From NCBI GenBank assembly GCA_946482005.1, contig CAMLPV010000002.1, forward strand, positions 62,001-126,000: a stretch of 64,000 nucleotides of DNA, in the 5' to 3' direction. The DNA is from an uncultured Gilliamella sp. Lineage in GTDB: Bacteria > Pseudomonadota > Gammaproteobacteria > Enterobacterales > Orbaceae. How positions within the stretch are numbered: position 1 is the stretch's first letter; the number at the start of each line of letters is the position of its first letter. Below, in pieces: positions 39,207 to 50,400 of this stretch. A model generated the notes under the pieces. The model was given only the letters and a program-made list of their open reading frames with translations. It had not been told where the DNA came from and ran no database searches. A program made the position numbers and the translations under genes.

Positions 39207-39232
39207 TACCAATGCAAAAGGAACAAATCAAA

Positions 39233-39260
39233 TTGCTATTTCAGTAAATTCTAGTATAAT
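39233..39260 (+). promoter_or_regulatory. rpsO promoter
   Basis: TTGCTA (39233-39238) and TATAAT (39255-39260), spacing 16 bp, then GC-rich TGCGCAC. The 5' leader also contains a palindromic ATTCATATA/TATATGAAT hairpin. Confidence 0.6.
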
Positions 39261-39355
39261 TGCGCACGATTCATATATCTAATATATGAATATCGAGGAG
39301 TGTCTGAATTAGAGATCGGTCATTCCATATTTTATGTTAATTTAAGAGGTTTATT

Positions 39356-39625
39356 ATGTCTCTAACTGTAGAAGCTAAAGCGAAAATCGTTGCCGACTTT
39401 GGTCGTGGTACTAACGACACTGGTTCAACTGAAGTTCAAGTTGCACTTTTAACTGCACGTATTAATGACTTACAAGGTCATTTTTCTGAACATAAGAAAG
39501 ATCACCATAGCCGTCGTGGTTTGTTACGCATGGTATCTAGCCGTCGTAAATTATTAGATTATTTACGTCGTAAAGATTTCGATCGTTATAGCCAATTGAT
39601 TCAAAAATTAGGTTTACGTCGCTAA
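39356..39625 (+). CDS. rpsO: 30S ribosomal protein S15
   Basis: An 89-residue primary 16S rRNA-binding protein of the small subunit platform. Every family block is present: [21 protein letters not shown], the rRNA-binding [25 protein letters not shown] and [13 protein letters not shown]. Preceded by AAGAGGT. Standard length, and followed by an intrinsic terminator before the pnp leader, as in E. coli. Confidence 0.98.
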   Translation: MSLTVEAKAKIVADFGRGTNDTGSTEVQVALLTARINDLQGHFSEHKKDHHSRRGLLRMVSSRRKLLDYLRRKDFDRYSQLIQKLGLRR

Positions 39626-39642
39626 TTTATAATCTACTTGAA

Positions 39643-39663
39643 AAGAGGCTTAGGCCTCTTTTT
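39643..39663 (+). terminator. rpsO terminator
   Basis: Arms AAGAGGC/GCCTCTT with a short TTAG loop and a T5 tail, 17 bp after the rpsO stop. The equivalent site in E. coli is leaky and lets some transcripts run into pnp. Confidence 0.85.
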
Positions 39664-39708
39664 CGTTGTGAAAAATTAGGGCTCTGATATAATGCTGAGC
39701 TCAAAAGT

Positions 39709-39796
39709 AAAAGATTATATCTCATGTTTCGCGCGACTAATGAGAGCTCTATAATTTATAGATTTGTCATTAGTCGTGACAGTGAAATAATCTTTT
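39709..39796 (+). promoter_or_regulatory. pnp leader hairpin, probable RNase III/PNPase autoregulation site
   Basis: A long stem-loop: base arms AAAAGATTAT (39709-39718) and ATAATCTTTT (39787-39796), inner arms CGACTAATGA/TCATTAGTCG, apex near ATAATTTATAG. Same place and shape as the E. coli pnp leader helix cut by RNase III and then trimmed by PNPase to control pnp mRNA decay. A TATAAT at 39687-39692 upstream is a likely pnp promoter. Confidence 0.75.
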
Positions 39797-39899
39797 GTTG
39801 ATTATCCCCACATTGTTGAAGTCAGTATCATAACTTAAGTTGTGCTGCTCTCTATCAAAATATTAAACTTCAACAAAATTACTACAAGAGGACATTATT

Positions 39900-42014
39900 T
39901 TGTTTAATCCGACATATCAAAAATTTCAATATGGTCGTCATACCGTTACTTTAGAAACAGGCATTATGGCTCGTCAAGCAACTGCTGCCGTAATGGTTAA
40001 TATGGATGACACGGCTGTATTTGTAACTGTCGTTGCTGATAAAAAAGTTAAAGAAGGTCAAGACTTTTTCCCTTTAACAGTTAACTACCAAGAACGTACT
40101 TATGCTGCTGGACGTATTCCAGGTGGATTTTTTAAACGTGAAGGCCGCCCAAGTGAAGGTGAAACTTTAATTGCTCGTTTAATCGACCGTCCACTTCGTC
40201 CTTTATTTCCAGAAGGTTTTGTTAATGAGATTCAAATCATTGCAACAGTCGTATCAGTTAACCCAGATGTTAGCCCTGATTTGGTTGCGATGATTGGTGC
40301 TTCTGCTGCACTATGCTTATCTGGTGTGCCTTTCCATGGACCAATTGGTGCTGCACGTGTGGGCTTTATTAATGATGAATTTGTTTTAAATCCATCAGTA
40401 AAAGAGCTAGCAACAAGCCGTTTAGACTTAGTGGTTGCTGGTACTAAAAGTGCGGTATTAATGGTTGAATCTGAAGCTGATTTATTAACTGAAGATCAAA
40501 TGTTAGCAGCGGTCGTATTTGGTCATGACCAACAACAAGTTGTCATTGATAATATTAATGAGTTTGTCGCCAAAGCTAATTGCGAAAAATGGGATTGGGT
40601 TGCACCAGTTAAAGATGAAGCGCTTTATAATGCCGTTTCTGAATTAGCAAAAGACCGCTTAGGTGAAGCTTATCGAATTACTGAAAAACAAGCGCGCTAT
40701 GCTCAAATCGATACAATTAAAGAAGATGTTCTTGCGGCCCTTAAAGCACAAGACGAAGAACTTGATGAAAACAAAGTCATCAATATTATTGTTGATTTAG
40801 AAAGTCAAATCGTTCGTCAACGCGTTATTGCTGGTGAACCTCGTATCGATGGTCGTGAAAAAGATATGATTCGTGCGCTTGATATTCGTACAAATGTATT
40901 ACCAAGAACTCACGGTAGTGCACTATTTACTCGCGGTGAAACTCAAGCATTAGTAACAGCCACTTTAGGTACTGAACGTGATGCTCAAATTATTGATGAG
41001 TTAACTGGTGAATACACTGAACGCTTCTTATTGCATTATAACTTCCCTCCATATTCAGTTGGTGAAACGGGTATGGTTGGTTCGCCAAAACGTCGTGAAA
41101 TTGGTCATGGTCGTTTAGCTAAACGTGGTGTTGCAGCAGTAATGCCAAGCATTGAAGAGTTCCCTTACACTGTTCGTGTCGTTTCTGAAATTACAGAATC
41201 AAATGGTTCATCTTCAATGGCTTCTGTATGTGGTGCGTCATTAGCTCTTATGGATGCGGGTGTACCAATTAAATCATCTGTAGCTGGAATCGCAATGGGT
41301 CTAGTGAAAGAAGGTGATAAATTTGTTGTTTTATCTGATATTTTAGGTGATGAAGATCATCTTGGTGATATGGACTTTAAAGTAGCGGGTACTCGTGAAG
41401 GTGTGAGTGCATTGCAAATGGATATCAAGATTGAAGGTATCACTAAAGAAATTATGCAAATTGCGCTTAATCAAGCAAAAGGCGCTCGTTTACACATTTT
41501 AGGTGTGATGGAACAAGCGATTAATAAACCTCGTCAAGAGATTTCAGAATTTGCACCGCGTATTTATACTATGAACGTCAATCCGGATAAAATTCGCGAT
41601 ATCATTGGTAAAGGTGGCGCAACCATTAGAGCCTTGACCGAAGAGACCGGAACTACTATTGAAATCGCTGATGATGGTACTGTTAAAATTGCTGCTTCAG
41701 ACAGTAATAAAGCGAAAGATGCAATGGAGCGCATTAACAATTTAGTTGCTGAGGTTGAACTTGGTAAAATTTATACAGGTAAAGTAACACGAATTGTTGA
41801 TTTTGGTGCTTTTGTATCAATTATTGGTGGTAAAGAAGGTCTTGTTCATGTGTCACAAATCGCCGACCATCGTGTTGAAAAAGTTTCTGATTATCTAAAA
41901 GTCGGACAAGAAGTGAATGTTAAAGTTTTAGAAATTGATCGACAAGGTCGAATTCGTTTGAGCATGAAAGATGCTGTTGAACCAACGACAGAAACAGCTC
42001 AAACTTCCGAATAA
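39900..42014 (+). CDS. pnp: Polyribonucleotide nucleotidyltransferase (PNPase)
   Basis: 3'-5' phosphorolytic exoribonuclease of the degradosome. The 704 residues contain two RNase PH domains (~1-230 and ~310-545; catalytic [19 protein letters not shown]), a KH domain (~555-610, [13 protein letters not shown]) and an S1 domain (~620-690, [18 protein letters not shown]). The start codon is TTG, preceded by AAGAGGA; no in-frame ATG lies before GIMARQ, so the weak start seems genuine. E. coli is 711 residues; the Ala-rich tail is shorter here. Confidence 0.97.
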   Translation: MFNPTYQKFQYGRHTVTLETGIMARQATAAVMVNMDDTAVFVTVVADKKVKEGQDFFPLTVNYQERTYAAGRIPGGFFKREGRPSEGETLIARLIDRPLRPLFPEGFVNEIQIIATVVSVNPDVSPDLVAMIGASAALCLSGVPFHGPIGAARVGFINDEFVLNPSVKELATSRLDLVVAGTKSAVLMVESEADLLTEDQMLAAVVFGHDQQQVVIDNINEFVAKANCEKWDWVAPVKDEALYNAVSELAKDRLGEAYRITEKQARYAQIDTIKEDVLAALKAQDEELDENKVINIIVDLESQIVRQRVIAGEPRIDGREKDMIRALDIRTNVLPRTHGSALFTRGETQALVTATLGTERDAQIIDELTGEYTERFLLHYNFPPYSVGETGMVGSPKRREIGHGRLAKRGVAAVMPSIEEFPYTVRVVSEITESNGSSSMASVCGASLALMDAGVPIKSSVAGIAMGLVKEGDKFVVLSDILGDEDHLGDMDFKVAGTREGVSALQMDIKIEGITKEIMQIALNQAKGARLHILGVMEQAINKPRQEISEFAPRIYTMNVNPDKIRDIIGKGGATIRALTEETGTTIEIADDGTVKIAASDSNKAKDAMERINNLVAEVELGKIYTGKVTRIVDFGAFVSIIGGKEGLVHVSQIADHRVEKVSDYLKVGQEVNVKVLEIDRQGRIRLSMKDAVEPTTETAQTSE

Positions 42015-42037
42015 AAAATTATTCACTAGGAGTTAAG

Positions 42038-42898
42038 ATGAGACAGTTCAACCTGATGAGAATTCTAAGCTTTTCATTAGCGATTATTCTTATGTCAGGT
42101 TGTTCTAATTCTCAGCCTTTACTTGCTGTTCCTGAGCAAGTTTCGTATGATGATGAATTGAAAATTGCACAGATTAGTCAACAGTTATCTCAAAAAGATA
42201 TTGATGCAGTAACGCGGATACAGCTTATATTTCAACGTGGCGTTGTCTACGATTCACTGGGCTTTAAAGCATTTGCACAAAGTGATTTTAGTTATTTGAT
42301 GGAATTCAATCCTGAAATTCCAGACATTTATAATTTCATGGGAACTTATGCTTTACGTGAAGGGGATTTTGACAATGCCTTAATGTCCTTTAATACGACA
42401 ATTGAACTTGATCCAACATATGTTTATGCTTATTTAAATCGTGCCATTACTTTATACCGTACTGGCCATTATCAATCAGCAGAACGCGATGCATATCAAT
42501 TCTATCAATTTGATGTGAATGAACCGATCAGAATTTTATGGCTTTATTTGATTGACAGAGAGATAGATAATGAAGCTGCACAAAATAAGCTACAAAAACG
42601 TTATGATCTAATAAATGATAAAACGATTTATAGTAGCGATATTATTGCATTTTATTTAGGTAAGATTAATGAATCTAAGTTAATGCAAAATCTTCAACAA
42701 GGCGTTGAAAGTAACCGGCAGTTAGCCGAACGTCTTTGCGAAGCCTACTTTTATTTAGGTAAATATTATCAAAGTAAAGGTAATAACGAGCGTGCTAAAA
42801 TGTTATTTAAATATGCTTTAGCTAATAATATTTATAACTTTGTTGAACATCAACAGGCGCTCTATGAAATGAAGTTACTTGAAGAAAATGAAAAGTAA
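42038..42898 (+). CDS. nlpI: Lipoprotein NlpI, Prc adaptor
   Basis: Outer-membrane TPR lipoprotein that brings MepS and other hydrolases to the Prc protease. Signal peptide with lipobox LMSGCSN (Cys22). The mature part contains tetratricopeptide repeats: QLIFQRGVVYDSLGFKAFAQSDF, DIYNFMGTYALREGDFDNALMSFNTTIELDP and AYLNRAITLYRTGHYQSAERD, with a C-terminal pair near ~235-280. 286 residues against 294 in E. coli, and the pnp-nlpI-deaD order is the same. Confidence 0.95.
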   Translation: MRQFNLMRILSFSLAIILMSGCSNSQPLLAVPEQVSYDDELKIAQISQQLSQKDIDAVTRIQLIFQRGVVYDSLGFKAFAQSDFSYLMEFNPEIPDIYNFMGTYALREGDFDNALMSFNTTIELDPTYVYAYLNRAITLYRTGHYQSAERDAYQFYQFDVNEPIRILWLYLIDREIDNEAAQNKLQKRYDLINDKTIYSSDIIAFYLGKINESKLMQNLQQGVESNRQLAERLCEAYFYLGKYYQSKGNNERAKMLFKYALANNIYNFVEHQQALYEMKLLEENEK

Positions 42899-43252
42899 CA
42901 TGGGTCATGCCAGTTTAAAAGTGAAAATATTGTTATAGCGTAGTTCTGATTTGCCAAAAAATATATTCTCAACATTTGATAATACAGTTAGTTTTATCAT
43001 CTTTTAAATAAATATCATTTAACTTTAAATTTATTTATTTTATATACATTGGATTGTAGTTGAGTCAATATCGGCAGTTAGTTATTGGGGTGAGTTGTAA
43101 ATTTTCAATTTAGTGAGCTGGCATAAATTTATATAAACTTTCTTTGTTTGAAACAGTAATAATTTAACGATTACTGTCATTCGTTGATCAAAATGCTTAA
43201 ATTGGTTAACAGAAAGTAAGTTTGTATATTCAAAATTTTTAAGCGAGTTTAC
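42899..43252. other. nlpI-deaD gap, probable long deaD 5' UTR
   Basis: About 350 bp without a credible gene. The E. coli deaD mRNA also has a long cold-shock leader and a tiny gene (yrbN) here; I see only an 8-codon ATG frame at 43193, which is too weak to call. Confidence 0.45.
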
Positions 43253-45022
43253 ATGACAAAAGAAATTTCTTTTATTGACCTTGGTTTATCTGAGGATATC
43301 CTTAACGCATTAAATGATCTTGGTTTTAGCAAACCATCACCAATCCAATCTGAATGTATTCCTCTATTATTAGCAGGTAACGATGTATTGGGTATGGCAC
43401 AAACAGGTAGTGGTAAAACCGCTGCATTTTCAATTCCTTTTTTAATGAATATTGATGCAAACCTAAAAGCACCACAACTTTTAGTTTTAGCGCCAACGCG
43501 TGAACTTGCGATTCAAGTTGCTGATGCTTGCACAGAATATTCAAAATATATGAAAGGAATAAAAGTATTAGCATTATATGGTGGTCAACGTTATGACGTT
43601 CAATTGAGAGCATTAAAGCAAGGACCTCAAATTGTGGTCGGTACACCAGGACGTTTACTTGATCATTTAAATCGTAAAACGTTAGATCTTTCTAATCTTA
43701 AGGGATTAGTGCTAGATGAAGCTGATGAAATGCTAAGAATGGGCTTTATTGATGATGTTGAAAGCATCATGGCGACAATTCCTGAAGATCATCAAACAGC
43801 ACTATTTTCAGCGACAATGCCTGCGCCAATTCGTCGTATTACTAAACGATTTATGCATAATCCTAAAGAAGTACAAATCAAAGGCACTAACCAAACTGCA
43901 CCAGATATTGAACAGAGCTATTGGCTTGTTCGTGGTATGCGAAAAAATGAAGCGATTGTTCGCTTTTTAGAAGCTGAAGATTTTGATGCGGCAATTATTT
44001 TTGTTCGTACAAAATCAGCGACTTTAGATGTTGCAGAAGTGCTCGAAAAACATGGTTACAGCTGTGCTGCTTTAAACGGTGATATGACACAACAATTACG
44101 TGAACAAACATTAGATCGATTACGTAATGGTCGTTTAGATATTTTAATTGCAACCGACGTTGCAGCTCGTGGTTTAGATGTTGAGCGTATCAGCTTAGTT
44201 ATCAACTATGATATCACCTTAGATTCAGAATCTTATGTTCACCGTATCGGACGAACAGGGCGAGCAGGTCGTGCCGGTCGTGCAATTTTATTTGTTGACA
44301 GCCGCGAACGTCGTTTACTTAAAAATATTGAGCAAACAATTAAGAAAACCATTCCAGAAGTGGGCTTACCGTCAAAAGATCTGCTTGAAGCACGTCGTTT
44401 AGCGAAGTTTACTGAACAAGTTCAAAAACAACTTGAAAGTAGTGATTTACCACAATATCAAACCTTGTTAGCGCAAATACAAGCTGATAGTGGAGCTGAT
44501 CTTGAAACGATTGCTACAGCGTTATTAAAATTAGCTCAAGGTGAACGTCCATTAATTTTACCACCAGACCCAGTATTTAAGCCTTCACGTGAAATGCGCG
44601 ATCGTGATAATCGTGGAGGTGAGCGTCGTTTACGTGGTGATAATCGTGAAACGCCAAAACGTCGAGAACGCCGTGATGTTGGTGAAATGGATATGTACCG
44701 TATTGAAGTGGGTAAAGAAAACGGTGTTGAAGTACGTCATATTGTAGGTGCAATTGCAAATGAAGCAGATATCAGTAGTCGCTACATTGGTAATATTAAG
44801 CTCTATGAAACTTACTCAACTGTTGAGTTACCAAAAGGTATGCCAAAAGATATTTTAAAACATTTTGAAAAGGTAAGAGTACTTAACCAACCGATGAAAA
44901 TGAGCTTAGTTAGTGGTAATACTTCGGAAACTAAGCGTGGTCGTAAAAGCACTAAATCTGATGCTGGTGATAACAAAAGTTCACCTAAAAAACGTGGTCG
45001 TCCAGCAGCGCCTAAGTTTTAA
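43253..45022 (+). CDS. deaD: ATP-dependent DEAD-box RNA helicase DeaD (CsdA)
   Basis: Cold-shock helicase for ribosome assembly and mRNA decay. In 589 residues: Q motif ([18 protein letters not shown]), motif I AQTGSGKT near 50, DEAD near 157, SAT near 190, motif [17 protein letters not shown] near 330, then the DbpA-like RNA-binding domain (~480-560, [25 protein letters not shown]) and a basic tail ending [11 protein letters not shown]. The RNA-binding domain and length identify DeaD rather than RhlE or SrmB. Confidence 0.96.
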   Translation: MTKEISFIDLGLSEDILNALNDLGFSKPSPIQSECIPLLLAGNDVLGMAQTGSGKTAAFSIPFLMNIDANLKAPQLLVLAPTRELAIQVADACTEYSKYMKGIKVLALYGGQRYDVQLRALKQGPQIVVGTPGRLLDHLNRKTLDLSNLKGLVLDEADEMLRMGFIDDVESIMATIPEDHQTALFSATMPAPIRRITKRFMHNPKEVQIKGTNQTAPDIEQSYWLVRGMRKNEAIVRFLEAEDFDAAIIFVRTKSATLDVAEVLEKHGYSCAALNGDMTQQLREQTLDRLRNGRLDILIATDVAARGLDVERISLVINYDITLDSESYVHRIGRTGRAGRAGRAILFVDSRERRLLKNIEQTIKKTIPEVGLPSKDLLEARRLAKFTEQVQKQLESSDLPQYQTLLAQIQADSGADLETIATALLKLAQGERPLILPPDPVFKPSREMRDRDNRGGERRLRGDNRETPKRRERRDVGEMDMYRIEVGKENGVEVRHIVGAIANEADISSRYIGNIKLYETYSTVELPKGMPKDILKHFEKVRVLNQPMKMSLVSGNTSETKRGRKSTKSDAGDNKSSPKKRGRPAAPKF

Positions 45023-45067
45023 TACATTTTAGTGTTAATACATTTTAGTGTTAATACTTTTTAGTTT
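45020..45067 (+). repeat. 16-bp tandem repeat over the deaD stop codon
   Basis: TAATACATTTTAGTGT occurs twice without change (45020-45035, 45036-45051) and a third time degenerate. The first TAA is the deaD stop codon. Confidence 0.8.
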
Positions 45068-45078
45068 TGATTGTTGCA

Positions 45079-45110
45079 AACCTCTATCTTTATGGTAGAG
45101 GTTTTTTTTA
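45079..45110 (+). terminator. deaD terminator
   Basis: Arms AACCTCTA/TAGAGGTT, 9-nt loop, then seven more T. It reaches the stop codon of the convergent MFS gene. Confidence 0.85.
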
Positions 45111-46502
45111 TTGTTTTTGTTTTAGATTGTTGCCTGCATTTTTAGGTAAAGTAATGAAATCAATCATCGCCAGTAAAGTCATGCCTGCCACCATAAACAG
45201 CGCTAATTGAAAATCTTCAACCATTAAACCCGTTTGGCTATGCCCATTATAGCTGGAAGCAATAAATAGAAATAACGCACTTAAAACAATACCCAGTACG
45301 TTATTTAATTGTTGAAAAATGGTTGATAAGATGTTGGCGCTTTGTATTTCGTTTTTATCAATTTCTGAAAAACTAAGTGTTGTGATTGTGGTAAATTGGA
45401 TAGAACGTGCACCACCTGAAAAGAATAGAACCAATATAATCCATATGATTGGTGTTTCTGGTGTGAAAAGAGCACATAATACAAAACTAAATGACAGTAA
45501 CAAACCATTAACAATAAGAATTTTACGGAATCCAAACTTGTGTATTAATGGAGTATTAACGGTTTTAAGGATAATATTGCCTGCAAATAGTGAAAGTAGT
45601 AACGAACCAGCGGTTAATGGCGACCATCCAAAGCCGACTTGAAACATAAGAGGTAAGATAAATGGTGCACTGTTTAAACCAATTCGTATTAATGAACCGC
45701 CAAAAAAGGTCATTCTAAATGTGCGTTTTGAAAACGCGTACAGGCTGATTAATGGGCATTGCGTATGCGTAAGATGATAATAGGCAAAGATTAATACTAA
45801 ACTACCGACAAAAGAAATGGCAAGACCCAGCCAGAGGCTATGATTTGAATGAGAAACCATTTCTAGCCCATAAACAAACAGTAATAAGCCTAAACCACAA
45901 GCGATAAAGCCCACACTATCAAATGTACGCTTTTCAGGTTGCTCTTTGGGTAACAGTCGATGAGCGAAAAACAGAGCGATAAAACCTAAGGGAATATTAA
46001 GAATAAATATCCAATGCCAAGTGAGATATTGAGCAAAGAATCCACCAATAATTGGTCCCATCAATGGCGCAATTAAGCCGGGCCAAACTAGAATCGAAAT
46101 TGTGCTAACCAGATGCTGTTTTTCGGTTCGACTTAACACAACAGTTCTGCCTACTGGTACCATTAAAGATCCACCTAATCCTTGAATTAACCTTGCGATG
46201 GTAAACATGGTCAGACTAGTCGATAAAGCACACAATATTGACGCTAACATGAATAATACAATCGAAATGGAGAAAGTCCGATACGCTGTAAAACGATTTG
46301 CTATCCAGCCACTTGCAGGTAAACCAATTGTAAGCGCTAACATATAAGCGCTAATACCAATAGATAAATCTTGTGGATTAGTTAAAAATGATTTTGCCAT
46401 TGCAGGTATTGCAGTGGTGATTACCGTCGCGTCCAGATTTTCCATGAAGAACGTTGCGGCAACTAAAATCGCCATTTTTCTGACGTGATTATTTTGCTGC
46501 AT
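45108..46502 (-). CDS. DHA2-family multidrug MFS transporter, MdtD-like
   Basis: A 464-residue inner-membrane drug:H+ antiporter with ~14 hydrophobic helices. Family marks: FFMENLDATVITTAIPAMA in helix 1 (DHA2 motif D1), GLPASGWIANRF after helix 2 (motif A region), LIQGLGGSLMVPVGR, and GPLIGG-type PLMGPIIGGFFAQYLTWHWIFILNIP (motif C region). The profile matches E. coli MdtD (YegB) best. No MdtABC pump genes are nearby, so transported compounds are unknown. Confidence 0.87.
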   Translation of the reverse strand: MQQNNHVRKMAILVAATFFMENLDATVITTAIPAMAKSFLTNPQDLSIGISAYMLALTIGLPASGWIANRFTAYRTFSISIVLFMLASILCALSTSLTMFTIARLIQGLGGSLMVPVGRTVVLSRTEKQHLVSTISILVWPGLIAPLMGPIIGGFFAQYLTWHWIFILNIPLGFIALFFAHRLLPKEQPEKRTFDSVGFIACGLGLLLFVYGLEMVSHSNHSLWLGLAISFVGSLVLIFAYYHLTHTQCPLISLYAFSKRTFRMTFFGGSLIRIGLNSAPFILPLMFQVGFGWSPLTAGSLLLSLFAGNIILKTVNTPLIHKFGFRKILIVNGLLLSFSFVLCALFTPETPIIWIILVLFFSGGARSIQFTTITTLSFSEIDKNEIQSANILSTIFQQLNNVLGIVLSALFLFIASSYNGHSQTGLMVEDFQLALFMVAGMTLLAMIDFITLPKNAGNNLKQKQ

Positions 46503-46649
46503 TGTATTATTTAATTGATTGAGAAAAATAGAAATAAGGTTCTAATATACCCCAAAAGTTTGAGTTATGATAAAGCTTTTTACATTTTGCCCTTAGTTAT
46601 GATTAAGAGTATACTATATGTAAAATTAATCGGTAAATAGAGGTATAGC

Positions 46650-46946
46650 ATGACAGATTCTTTAAACAAATGTAAAGCGAATGAAACTCCAGCGTGTTGT
46701 TGTGTAGATGTTGGTACTATTATTGACAATGAAGATTGCAGCGCTGAGTATGAGCATGTCTTTGCAACAGAATCAGAAGCCCAAGCTAAATTAGCATCAT
46801 TGACACAAGCTGCCAAAACGGTTGAAACAGAACCTTGTGAAATTAACAGTAATATTGAAAAAGTTAATGATGGTTTTAAATTATCTGCAACATTTACTTT
46901 TTGCTGTGGTGCAGAATGTATGATCTTCCAATTAAAATTACGCTAA
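46650..46946 (+). CDS. yfcZ: YfcZ/YiiS family protein (DUF406)
   Basis: A 98-residue cytoplasmic protein rich in Cys (CCCVDVGTIIDNEDC; FTFCCGAECMIFQLKLR). The DVGTIIDN and FXFCCXAEXMIFQ blocks are characteristic of YfcZ and YiiS. Function unknown; the clustered Cys may bind metal. It sits 10 bp upstream of sixA; in E. coli yfcZ lies close to sixA with fad genes between, so the linkage is partly kept. Confidence 0.88.
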   Translation: MTDSLNKCKANETPACCCVDVGTIIDNEDCSAEYEHVFATESEAQAKLASLTQAAKTVETEPCEINSNIEKVNDGFKLSATFTFCCGAECMIFQLKLR

Positions 46947-46956
46947 TAAAAGATTG

Positions 46957-47412
46957 ATGAAAGTTTGTATTATGAGACATGGTGAAGCAGGATTTTCTGC
47001 TTCATCCGATGCAAGTCGAACCTTGACTGATTATGGTATTGAACAAGCAAAGCAAGCTGGAATTTGGCTTAAAGAGCAAAATTTCCATTTTGATTTAGGT
47101 TTAGTTAGCCCCTATTTACGAGCACAACAGACGTTAACAGAATTATCATCACAGGTCAGTGTTGCAAAAGTGACAACCGATAAATTCTTAGTCCCAGGCG
47201 GTAGTGCATCTTATATAGCTGATACATTAACGATGCTAGTAACCAATGGTGTTAATAATGTAATTGTTGTCTCACATCTACCATTAGTGGGATATCTTGT
47301 TAATGAACTTTGTCCGCATGTTTCGCCACCTATGTTTCCAACTGCTGCAATTGCTTGTGTGGAGCTATCATTAGATGCTTCTGGAAAGCTTGAATGGTTT
47401 CATCAAGCGTAG
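46957..47412 (+). CDS. sixA: Phosphohistidine phosphatase SixA
   Basis: A 151-residue histidine phosphatase that removes phosphate from histidine phosphocarriers (NPr of the nitrogen PTS in E. coli; ArcB in early reports). The RHG motif (CIMRHGEAG) holds the catalytic His near residue 8; the second conserved His is in VVSHLPLVGYL. ATG 46957 preferred over TTG 46954. The end overlaps the start of recB by 19 bp, so the two are probably co-translated. Confidence 0.93.
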   Translation: MKVCIMRHGEAGFSASSDASRTLTDYGIEQAKQAGIWLKEQNFHFDLGLVSPYLRAQQTLTELSSQVSVAKVTTDKFLVPGGSASYIADTLTMLVTNGVNNVIVVSHLPLVGYLVNELCPHVSPPMFPTAAIACVELSLDASGKLEWFHQA

Positions 47413-50400
47413 TAAAAAAACTTAACCTTTTTGATTTACCTTTAACCGGTCGAAGTTTAATTGAAGCATCGGCAGGAACGGGTAAAACTTATTCACTCGC
47501 CTTTATCTATTTAAGGCTGTTACTTGGTATTGGGCAAAATAGTTATCCAAAGCCTCTTGATGTTAGCCAAATTCTTGTTGTAACTTTTACTAAAGCCGCG
47601 ACGCAAGAATTACGCTCACGTATTCGTCAAAATATACAAGAATTAAGACTTGGTTTAATCCAAGGGCATCATCAAGATCCTATTTATCAAAAATTAATTG
47701 ATTTAATTGATTTAATTGATGATCGCCAGTCAGCAGTGCAAAAGCTTACTGATGCCCAACAGGCAATGGATGAAGCGGCGATCTATACTATTCATAGTTT
47801 TTGCCAACGAATATTAACCAGCCATGCATTTGAATCAGGTGTATTATTCGAACAAAAGTTAGTAGCCGATGAATATCAATTGCAATTACGTGTAGTACAA
47901 GACTTTTGGCGTCATTATTTCACGCCATTAGATAAATCGCTTGCTTATCTTATTATTGATACTTGGAAAGATCCTGCCACATTATTGAGAGATATTAACC
48001 CTTATTTGGGATTAGGTATCGAGGATGATGATAAATCAAATCCAGATATCCGAGCAACGATTGAAGCTTTTTATGAAAAAAATCATAAAAAAATAGAAGA
48101 GATTAAACAAGATTGGTTGATTGCTGTTGCTGATTTGAGCGAAATTATTACTCAATCTGGTGTGAGTAAACAATCTTATAGTAGTCGAAATTTACCCAAT
48201 TGGTTAAATAAAGTATCGACATGGGCAAACAAAGCAACACAAACGTTTGAATTACCTAATGAACTTGAAAAGTTTCGTCAATCAGTATTAAACGAAAAAA
48301 CCAAAGATGGAAAAAGTGCTCCTTGTCACTCTATTTTCGAAAAAATCGAGTCACTTTATCAACAACCCCTTAATTTACGTAGTCAAATCTTAATGGATAT
48401 TGTTGGTATCATTCAAAAAGGGATCTATAAGGAAAAACTAAAAAATGGCGCTATAAGTTTTGATGATCTTATTTGGCAACTTAATCGAGCTCTGTTTGTA
48501 AAAAATGGCAAACGACTGGCGAAAAGTATTGCGTCACAATATTGTGTTGCCTTAATTGATGAATTCCAAGATACCGATCCATTACAATATCAAATATTTA
48601 ATCGAATTTATGATAGCCAGCAGTCCGATCGTGGATTGTTATTTATTGGTGACCCAAAGCAAGCTATATATAGTTTTCGTGGTGCTGATATCTTCACTTA
48701 TTTGGAAGCTAAACGATCGACGGGTGAAAATCATTATACGATGGATGTAAATCATCGTTCTTCTGCAACAATGGTGAATGCGGTTAATCAGCTATTTGCC
48801 AATCATGATAACCCATTTGTGTTTGATGAGATTCCTTTTTTACCAATGCAGGTGGCAGAAAGAAATCAAAAAAAAGCATTGTTATTAAATAATGAAGAAG
48901 TCTCCGCATTAACGGCTTATCTATTACCGCAGGAAATTTCAACAAATGCTGATTATCAAGAATATATGGCAAGTTGTTGTGCGAAGCAGATTGTGACTTT
49001 ATTGTCGAGTTCTTCAATACTAGTGGATAATGAGGAAAAACAACGTCCGGTAATGACGGCAGATATTGCTGTTTTAGTACGTACAGGACGTGAAGCTGAA
49101 ATCATCAGACAAAAATTAGCATCGTTGGGCGTTAAAAGTGTTTACTTATCAAATCATAGTAGTGTTTTTTCATCAACGGACGCAAAAGATGTACTTAACC
49201 TATTGCAAGCAGTGTTAATGCCCGAAAACGAATCAACACTGCGCTTAGCCTTAATGACATCACTGTTTGGTCAAACAATGACTGAACTTGAGCAAATTAC
49301 TGATGACCAAGATAAGTGGGAAAGTTTGGTTGAAGAATTTAAGCAATACCAAGCTATTTGGCTACATTATGGAGTTTTAGTCATGTTACGCCGAATGATG
49401 AAACGACGTCATTTAGCTGAAAATATCTTAGCACGTCAAGATGGTGAACGAACTTTAACGAATATAATGCATCTAGGAGAATTGCTTCAAGAAGCTGCGG
49501 ATGAATTAGACAGTCCTCATGCTTTAGTTCGTTGGTTGACCAAACAAATAGTCAGTCCAGATCTTAATTTAGAAAATCACGAGCAACGTCTTGAGAGCGA
49601 TGAAAACTTAGTTAAAATTATTACAATCCATAAATCAAAAGGGTTAGAGTTTCCTATTGTTTGGTTGCCTTTTATCTCATTGTATCGATCATCTGACAGT
49701 CAATTTTATCATGATAAAGATAATGACTATAAGTTAACTTATGCATGGTTATTGACGGATGAAATTAAGCAACAAATAGAAGATGAACGTCTTGCTGAGG
49801 ATTTACGTTTATTGTATGTTGCTATGACGCGCTCGGTATATCATTGTAGCATCGGTCTTGCTTCTTTGAAAAAAAGTCAGTCAGCTATTAATCATCTTTT
49901 GAAAAATGACTTAAGGGCTATTGGTAATATGGCAAACTTAATTGATGTCGAATTGCCAATTAATGGTGAACACTATGTTCCTCCTATGTTATCGGTTCCA
50001 ACACTATCTGCTAATGTTTTTACACGTAAGCTCTCAAACTGTTGGCGAGTAACCAGTTATACTGAATTACAGCAACATCAAAATGCCTTATTGAATTATA
50101 ATCTTGATATCATTAATGATTGGGATGAACCGCAATTTAAATCCACTAGTGAAGAACTTGTTGAATTGCAATATGACATTCACCATTTCCCTAAAGGGGC
50201 ATATGTTGGTACTTTAATGCACAGTATTATGGAACATATTTCATCCGATAACATTGATGAATTATGTACTGAGATGGTGAAAAAACTCAATCTTGAGTCT
50301 AATTGGAATAGTATTGTTGCCAATTGGATGAGACAAGTATTGGCGACTGAATTGGGTCAGTCAGGATTAATATTATCAAACATATTAATGGGTAGATGTA

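Noticed and set aside
43193-43219. Eight-codon frame upstream of deaD as a yrbN equivalent
   Set aside because: Too short, no Shine-Dalgarno, and no recognisable similarity to YrbN.
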